Shown piece after piece: positions 5,430 to 9,147 of a DNA stretch of 9,147 nucleotides (positions are counted from its first letter, which is position 1; the number at the start of each line of letters is the position of its first letter). This DNA is from Candidatus Gerdarchaeota archaeon (GTDB lineage Archaea > Asgardarchaeota > Heimdallarchaeia > JABLTI01): the NCBI GenBank assembly GCA_016840945.1, contig JAEORJ010000328.1, forward strand, positions 1 through 9,147, in the 5' to 3' direction. The notes under the pieces were generated by a model. The model was not told the DNA's origin. It did not search any database and saw only the letters and a list, made by a program, of their open reading frames with translations. The position numbers and the translations under genes were made by a program.

Positions 5430-5563
5430 GCGGAGGTAGCCCAGCCTGGTCAACGGCGGAGGACTTAAGATCCCTGACCGTGTCGGTCAGGCACTCCATA
5501 GGGCCAGTATAAGAGATCCTCTCCCGCAGGGGTTCGTGTGTTCAAATCGCGCCCTCCGCACCA
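5430..5563 (+). tRNA. tRNA-Leu(UAA) with intron, CCA encoded
   Basis: Acceptor strands GCGGAGG (5430-5436) and CCTCCGC (5553-5559) pair fully, followed by A73 and CCA (5561-5563). D arm GCC/GGC (5439-5441, 5455-5457). The anticodon stem GAGGA (5459-5463) pairs with TCCTC (5517-5521), loop CT-TAA-G, anticodon TAA at 5466-5468. The variable arm TCCC-GCA-GGGG followed by TTC (5522-5535) is the usual leucine form. The T stem GTGTG/CGCGC (5536-5540, 5548-5552) has two G-U pairs and loop TTCAAAT. Removing the 46-base intron leaves 88 bases. It decodes UUA (and UUG by wobble). Long variable arm, A73 and anticodon agree on leucine. Confidence 0.96.
5470..5515 (+). other. 46-nt intron of tRNA-Leu(UAA), canonical 37/38 site
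   Basis: Exon CTTA (5464-5467) pairs with TAAG (5510-5513) as the 4-bp central helix; bulges AG | A (5468-5470) and AG | A (5514-5516) mark the cuts. Inside, a strong hairpin CTGACCG-TGT-CGGTCAG (5474-5490) and a CCC/GGG pairing (5472-5474 with 5501-5503) hold the intron together. Confidence 0.88.
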
Positions 5564-5564
5564 A

Positions 5565-5589
5565 TTTTTTATTTTTTGATTTTTGTTTT
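5565..5589 (+). terminator. T-tract terminator of tRNA-Leu
   Basis: Directly after the CCA come T6, T6, T5 and T4 runs separated by one or two other bases, with no hairpin other than the tRNA itself. This is the normal archaeal T-tract terminator. Confidence 0.7.
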
Positions 5590-5697
5590 AATACCTATTT
5601 TTAGAGATAACTTAAGAAAATTTTATCTAAGCAAAGATTTAATGTAGGGCAAATTTCAAAATTCTAATTGATAATTGTAAATCTAGGTGTATAAAAT

Positions 5698-7023
5698 ATG
5701 ACAGTTGATGATAGATTTAGTATTGCTAAAATTCTCTCGAGGGAAGTTTTTGACTCGAGAGGAAATCCAACGGTAGAGGTTGAAATGCACACTAAAGTAG
5801 GGCAAAAAGCTCGCGCGATCATCCCAAGTGGTGCAAGTACAGGAAAGCACGAAGCTCTTGAATTACGTGATGGTGATAAATCCCGTTTCTTTGGGAAAGG
5901 TGTTCTAACAGCTGTTTCAAATATTCAAGAAAAGATTTTCACCAAAATAAAAGGGCTTGATGTAAGGGATGTTAATGCTATTGATAAAATCATGTTTGAA
6001 ATAGACGGAACAAAACGTAAGTTAAATTTAGGGGCAAACGCTATTTTAGGTGTATCCTTAGCTAGCTCAAAATTAGCTGCAAAAGTAGAAGGTATCCCCC
6101 TTTATCAGAAATTTTACCAATTATCTTATGGAAAAATTAGCTCTAAATATCAGTTACCCGTCCCGATGGCTAATGTAATTAATGGCGGAAAACATGCTGG
6201 TGGAAAACTTGCTCCCCAAGAATTTATGTTAATGCCTATAGGACTTAAAGATTTCAAGGAGGCTTTGCGAGCGATTTCTGAGATATATACTGTATTAAAA
6301 AACATCCTAAAAGAAAAATACGGCCCCTCAGCTACTAATGTCGGTGATGAAGGTGGATTTGGTTCACCAGTTGACACGACGACTGAAGCCTTAGATTTAC
6401 TTGTAGAAGCAACCGAGAAAGCTAATTATAAAATCAAAGATGAAATTTGTTTTGCTCTTGATCCTGCAGCATCTGAGTTTTACAAAGACAGTAATTATCA
6501 TATTGATGGTAAAACCATTTCTGAAAGCGAATTAGTTGATTATTGGTTTGAGTTAACTAAAGCCTATCCTATTGTTAGTATTGAAGACCCATTCAATGAG
6601 GAATCATTTGTTGGATTTGCTGAGCTTCGTAAGAAAGTTGCTGATAAGGTTCAAATCGTGGGTGATGATTTGACAGTTACCAATACTGATCGTTTACAAT
6701 TAGCAATAGATAATCAATCTATTAATGCTCTTCTTTTAAAAATCAATCAAATTGGTTCAATAACTGAATCCATTGCAGCTGCAAAAATGTGCTGGGAAAA
6801 CGATTACTCTGTTGTTGTCTCCCATCGTAGCGGAGAAACCGAGGATGCTAGTATTGCTGATCTTGCTGTAGGTTTATGTAATGGGCAAATTAAAACAGGT
6901 GCGATTGCTAGAGGGGAACGCACTGCAAAATACAACCAACTCCTTAGAATTTATGAAGAACTTGGCTCAAAAGGAATTTTTGCTGGTTCAAACTTCAGAA
7001 CAGGTTATAAGGATTTCATTTAA
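5698..7023 (+). CDS. eno: Enolase (2-phosphoglycerate dehydratase)
   Basis: Enolase interconverts 2-phosphoglycerate and phosphoenolpyruvate in cytosolic glycolysis and gluconeogenesis. The 441-residue product is full length. N-terminal domain: SREVFDSRGNPTVEVE (14-29) and the mobile loop SGASTGK (44-50). The barrel domain carries H166 in NGGKHAGG, E218 in GDEGGF (catalytic), metal ligands D255 (ALDPAASEF), E296 (SIEDPF) and D323 (GDDLTVTN), K348 in the signature LLLKINQIGSITES, and HRSGETED at 376-383. All key residues are present. The start is set by AGGTG at 5685-5689, 8 bases upstream. It is a single-gene unit between tRNA-Leu and a hairpin terminator; archaea often place eno beside rpoK or rpsB, not seen here. 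Several segments look eukaryote-like. Confidence 0.98.
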   Translation: MTVDDRFSIAKILSREVFDSRGNPTVEVEMHTKVGQKARAIIPSGASTGKHEALELRDGDKSRFFGKGVLTAVSNIQEKIFTKIKGLDVRDVNAIDKIMFEIDGTKRKLNLGANAILGVSLASSKLAAKVEGIPLYQKFYQLSYGKISSKYQLPVPMANVINGGKHAGGKLAPQEFMLMPIGLKDFKEALRAISEIYTVLKNILKEKYGPSATNVGDEGGFGSPVDTTTEALDLLVEATEKANYKIKDEICFALDPAASEFYKDSNYHIDGKTISESELVDYWFELTKAYPIVSIEDPFNEESFVGFAELRKKVADKVQIVGDDLTVTNTDRLQLAIDNQSINALLLKINQIGSITESIAAAKMCWENDYSVVVSHRSGETEDASIADLAVGLCNGQIKTGAIARGERTAKYNQLLRIYEELGSKGIFAGSNFRTGYKDFI

Positions 7024-7035
7024 AAGACAATAATA

Positions 7036-7077
7036 CTTGTGGGATTTAGTGTCCCATAAGAATTTCTTTTATTTATT
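7036..7077 (+). terminator. Terminator of enolase: 9-bp hairpin plus T-rich tract
   Basis: CTTGTGGGA (7036-7044) pairs with TCCCATAAG (7052-7060), one G-U pair, around a 7-base loop; the T-rich sequence 7063-7077 follows at once. The next gene starts 32 bases later, so read-through may still feed it. Confidence 0.7.
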
Positions 7078-7108
7078 ACTCGAGATAATTATTGCATGGT
7101 GGTAAATA

Positions 7109-7738
7109 TTGTTAATCAAACGTAAAGACCTAGAGATGTTTTTACAACAAGTTGAAGTCACCACAAAACCGAAAATAAAATATGAACAATATCCAACCAC
7201 ATCTCGAGTAGCCGCTAATACCTTATGGTTAGCAGGAGTTGAAAATGACGATATTTACCAAAAAACAATTCTTGATTTAGGTTGTGGTTCAGGGATATTA
7301 GCTATTGGTGCAGCTTATCTAGGAGCACGGGAGGTATTTGGTATTGATATAGATTATGAGTCCCTTTTATTAGCACAAGAAAATTGTTATAATTTTTCTC
7401 TACAAGAATTATGTGAATGGATATGCATAGATGTTAAAGATTGTACTTTTAAATCAATTGATACAATAATCATGAACCCTCCTTTTGGTATGCGAAAGGA
7501 GAGCCTCTCTCGAGATAGAACATTTGTTGAAATAGCTATACAATTAGCCAAATCCATTTATTTTATAACTACTTCAAATGAAGGAACTAGAACGTTCTTC
7601 AAGAAATTTTGTACCCAGAGAAGCGCCATAATTGACAAAATCATTACTATGGATTTTGAGATTAAACATCAATATGATTTTCATACAAAGAAACGTCATA
7701 TAACTCAAGTTGATTTATATCGAATTATACAAGACTAA
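7109..7738 (+). CDS. METTL5-like rRNA N6-adenine methyltransferase
   Basis: The 209-residue product is a class I SAM-dependent methyltransferase. It has EQYPT (26-30), the family's substrate-side motif, the SAM-binding DLGCGSG (56-62) followed by an acidic residue in FGIDID (about 80), and the adenine-N6 catalytic NPPF (123-126). A C-terminal YDFHTKK (189-195) matches the YKFHKKK segment of METTL5. Human METTL5, with TRMT112, makes m6A1832 in 18S rRNA; archaeal relatives probably modify the equivalent 16S base, which is inference. The TTG start at 7109 follows GGTGGT (7098-7103), and its first residues align with METTL5 up to EQYPT; the ATG at 7136 would lose them. The gene ends 3 bases from the convergent GIY-YIG gene. 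Confidence 0.9.
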   Translation: MLIKRKDLEMFLQQVEVTTKPKIKYEQYPTTSRVAANTLWLAGVENDDIYQKTILDLGCGSGILAIGAAYLGAREVFGIDIDYESLLLAQENCYNFSLQELCEWICIDVKDCTFKSIDTIIMNPPFGMRKESLSRDRTFVEIAIQLAKSIYFITTSNEGTRTFFKKFCTQRSAIIDKIITMDFEIKHQYDFHTKKRHITQVDLYRIIQD

Positions 7739-7741
7739 TTT

Positions 7742-8002
7742 TCACAAGTTATTCCTAAAATCTTCAATTAGTTTAAGTTTCTCGCTTCTTGTTAATCGTT
7801 TAATCTCTCGTTCTCTTCGCATAGCATTTCTTTGATTATTTTTAATTTCATAATAAGCCAACTTAACTGGTTGTCTTGTTCTAGTATATTTTGCACCTTG
7901 ACTGTTAGAGTTATGTTGTTTGATACGTTCAGATAAATTTGTAGTATAACCTGTATATAATGTACCATCTGAACAAACAACCATGTATACGAAGTATTTC
8001 AT
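7742..8002 (-). CDS. GIY-YIG domain nuclease-family protein (UPF0213/YhbQ-like)
   Basis: The 86-residue product is a single GIY-YIG domain. The first motif is VYM (5-7) and the second YTG (16-18) in DGTLYTGYTTNL, then ERIKQHN (25-31) with the conserved Arg, GAKYTRTRQPVKLAYYE (36-52), and RREREIKRLTRSEKLKLI (62-79) with the catalytic-type Glu. This is the layout of the small UPF0213/YhbQ proteins, common in bacteria and of uncertain role, possibly in DNA repair. The start at 8002 was chosen because MKYFVYM matches the family N-terminus; the ATG at 8041 would add 13 hydrophobic residues (MFGIISLVLAGNL) not seen in the family. It converges on the methyltransferase gene and is divergent from the winged-helix gene. 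Confidence 0.88.
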   Translation of the reverse strand: MKYFVYMVVCSDGTLYTGYTTNLSERIKQHNSNSQGAKYTRTRQPVKLAYYEIKNNQRNAMRREREIKRLTRSEKLKLIEDFRNNL

Positions 8003-8035
8003 GAGATTACCCGCTAAAACTAAGCTTATTATTCC

Positions 8036-8058
8036 AAACATTAAAATAAAAAATGTTT
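8036..8058. repeat. Perfect 7-bp inverted repeat, possible operator
   Basis: AAACATT (8036-8042) and AATGTTT (8052-8058) are perfect inverted copies separated by 9 bases, giving half-sites about 16 bases apart. It lies between the divergent GIY-YIG and winged-helix genes, 60 bases before the latter. A dimeric winged-helix protein could bind it, but the sequence is AT-rich and chance cannot be excluded. Confidence 0.4.
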
Positions 8059-8117
8059 ATCTATATCAATGTAAGTAATACAGTAATTAACATAAACACC
8101 TTGGAAGTTTTTAGTAA

Positions 8118-8417
8118 ATGCCCAGATATAGTAGTGGTCGACGTTCAAAGTATGAAATCTTTAATGAGATTTTAAGTATAATCTATTATCAATCAGATTT
8201 ACCATTAACAAGAATTTCTCGGGCGGCAAATCTCCCAGTTGATAGAGCAAAACCTATCCTTAAATTTCTACAAGCACGTAATCTAATATTTGAAGATGAA
8301 GATGATGGATTAACAATTTATCGAATCACACCATCAGGTGTAGAGTTCCTTGAGCTCTTTAAAAGATTAGTAAAATTAACTCCATCAGATGATGATCTAG
8401 ATGGAATTGGATTATAA
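8118..8417 (+). CDS. Winged-helix DNA-binding protein (COG3432/ArnR1-like regulator)
   Basis: The 99-residue product has a basic N-terminus (MPRYSSGRRSKYE) and a helix SKYEIFNEILSIIYY. A helix-turn-helix follows at about residues 29-55: LTRISRAANLPVDRAKPILKFLQARNLI. Then comes an acidic wing (EDEDDGLTIYRITPSG) and a last helix EFLELFKRLVK. This is the archaeal small winged-helix type often annotated as COG3432 or ArnR1-like; such proteins usually bind DNA as dimers. The tail is acidic (SDDDLDGIGL). A weak GGAAG at 8103-8107 precedes the ATG by 10 bases. It converges on the Roadblock/LC7 gene with 7 bases between stops. No effector domain is present, and its targets are unknown; the inverted repeat upstream is one candidate. 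Confidence 0.85.
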   Translation: MPRYSSGRRSKYEIFNEILSIIYYQSDLPLTRISRAANLPVDRAKPILKFLQARNLIFEDEDDGLTIYRITPSGVEFLELFKRLVKLTPSDDDLDGIGL

Positions 8418-8424
8418 CGGAATG

Positions 8425-8793
8425 CTAAATTAATTCAGCTAATTGACTACAGGATTTTTTCGCTAATAATAATATTAATCCTAAATTAGCATCTGTTCTT
8501 GCTAAAACTGTTAATACTGCTCGTGCAGCAACATCCAATAAAATGATATAACCATTTTCTCCGAGGATTGTGATATTATTAATAAGGCCCTTTCCAAGCT
8601 CTTTGGTCACTCTTTCTGAAACTGATGATATTGAGGCAGTCATAGCTGAGATGAGATCCTCGTCAGCACTTCCATCTGTAGCGGAATCAATAGGTAAACC
8701 TTGAGCGGTAACTAGTAAACAGCCTTCTACGCCGTCGTGACCAGCTTTAAGTTTTGTAAGGATATTGTGAATTTGTTCTACTCGGGATAACAT
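8425..8793 (-). CDS. Roadblock/LC7 domain protein
   Basis: The product (122 residues from the ATG at 8793) is a single Roadblock/LC7 domain. Helix 1 is LSRVEQIHNILTKLKAG; strands 1-2 contain GVEGCLLVTAQGLPIDSAT. A long helix, DEDLISAMTASISSVSERVTKELG, is followed by strands INNITILGENGYIILLDVA and AVLTVLART, and a last helix NLGLILLLAKKSCSQLAELI. These proteins dimerise and act with small Ras-like GTPases (MglB in bacteria, LAMTOR and dynein light chains in eukaryotes) and are abundant in Asgard archaea. No GTPase gene lies in the window. A GTG at 8802 in frame would add three residues; the ATG is preferred, though no Shine-Dalgarno is visible, which suggests a very short leader. Confidence 0.9.
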   Translation of the reverse strand: MLSRVEQIHNILTKLKAGHDGVEGCLLVTAQGLPIDSATDGSADEDLISAMTASISSVSERVTKELGKGLINNITILGENGYIILLDVAARAVLTVLARTDANLGLILLLAKKSCSQLAELI

Positions 8794-8802
8794 AGTTAAC
8801 AC

Positions 8803-9072
8803 ACACTATAACTTGAATCTGTCTAATAAATTAAATATCTTTTCGCAAAATATGATATTTAATATTCGCAAACTAATAAATAATTAATTAATGATGTTTA
8901 AAATTTATTGTTTGTTGACAAAAACAATCAAAATAGACTTTGAGCGTTAGATTAGTAAAAAAACTTGAAGAAAAACTTTTTAATCCTAATTTAATGCAAA
9001 AACTGCTATTAAGATTCTATTAGTAAAAGACGATAAAAGACAATCGTACTCTCAATAATAGAGGTGTAAAAT
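8803..9072. other. Intergenic region between divergent genes, 270 bases
   Basis: This AT-rich spacer separates the Roadblock/LC7 gene and the last gene. On the minus strand ATATTTAA (8831-8838) is a candidate box A that would start transcription near 8808, giving a leader of about 15 bases to the Roadblock ATG. A 27-codon frame at 8940-9023 (+) is discussed as a finding but not called as a gene. AGAGGTG at 9060-9066 is the Shine-Dalgarno of the last gene. I see no RNA gene here. Confidence 0.5.
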
Positions 9073-9147
9073 TTGCAAATGAAGACTAAACAACTACTAT
9101 GGATAATAACCATCGTATCAATTATGATCCTTGGAAAAGGGTTGACC
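9073..9147 (+). CDS. N-terminus of a secreted or membrane protein (3'-truncated by window edge)
   Basis: The frame stays open to the window end (25 codons). AGAGGTG at 9060-9066, an almost full complement of the 16S rRNA 3' end, lies 6 bases before the TTG at 9073 and 12 before the in-frame ATG at 9079. The spacing favours TTG, giving MQMKTKQLLWIITIVSIMILG. Two lysines followed by a run of about 15 hydrophobic residues look like a signal peptide or first membrane anchor. Function cannot be told from this piece. Confidence 0.65.
   Translation, partial: MQMKTKQLLWIITIVSIMILGKGLT

Noticed and set aside
5604..5627. AGATAA...TTATCT inverted repeat upstream of enolase
   Set aside because: Six AT-rich base pairs with a 12-base spacer; not distinguishable from chance.
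6150..6377. Minus-strand frame inside enolase
   Set aside because: Antisense shadow within conserved enolase motifs.
8003..8041. 13-residue N-terminal extension of the GIY-YIG protein
   Set aside because: Hydrophobic extension not found in the family and no Shine-Dalgarno before the upstream ATG.
1..9147. CRISPR array, insertion sequence, toxin-antitoxin or defence system
   Set aside because: No regularly spaced repeats, transposase, cas-like or toxin-like frames on either strand.

Overview
The window is AT-rich archaeal DNA. Four things show this: an archaeal-type ribosomal protein cluster (uL3-uL4-uL23-uL2) with strong Shine-Dalgarno sites; two long-variable-arm tRNA genes, both interrupted after position 37 by introns that fit the bulge-helix-bulge rule; TATA-like box A promoters; and a METTL5-type methyltransferase. 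A Roadblock/LC7 protein, an enolase with eukaryote-like segments and a ribosomal cluster that stops after uL2 make an Asgard archaeon plausible. That placement is inference and would need phylogeny.

Layout. Positions 1-700 (+) hold two tandem paralogues of an unrecognised small protein; the first is cut by the window edge. Positions 768-3627 (-) hold the ribosomal operon, read uL3, uL4, uL23, uL2 with gaps of 10-14 bases and Shine-Dalgarno sites that touch or overlap the preceding stop. Its 287-base upstream region is unusually structured. A six-helix membrane protein (3915-4487, -) has a probable leaderless promoter. uS10 (4625-4942, +) lies close to the uL3 cluster but on the other strand. 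Then come tRNA-Ser(CGA) on the minus strand and tRNA-Leu(UAA) on the plus strand, divergent. Enolase (5698-7023, +) and a METTL5-like rRNA adenine methyltransferase (7109-7738, +) follow. A GIY-YIG protein (7742-8002, -) converges on the methyltransferase. A winged-helix regulator (8118-8417, +) converges on the Roadblock/LC7 protein (8425-8793, -). The window ends in the N-terminus of a secreted or membrane protein (+).

Most of the window serves translation: ribosomal proteins, tRNAs and a likely rRNA methyltransferase, with glycolysis (enolase), a regulator and a small-GTPase-associated protein alongside. No mobile element, CRISPR array or defence island is visible. The most interesting unexplained signals are in RNA-level structure: a hairpin abutting the uL3 Shine-Dalgarno, a structured trailer after tRNA-Ser, a roughly 30-base element shared by these two noncoding regions, and repeated hairpin-plus-T-tract 3' ends, which are bacterial in style for an archaeon.
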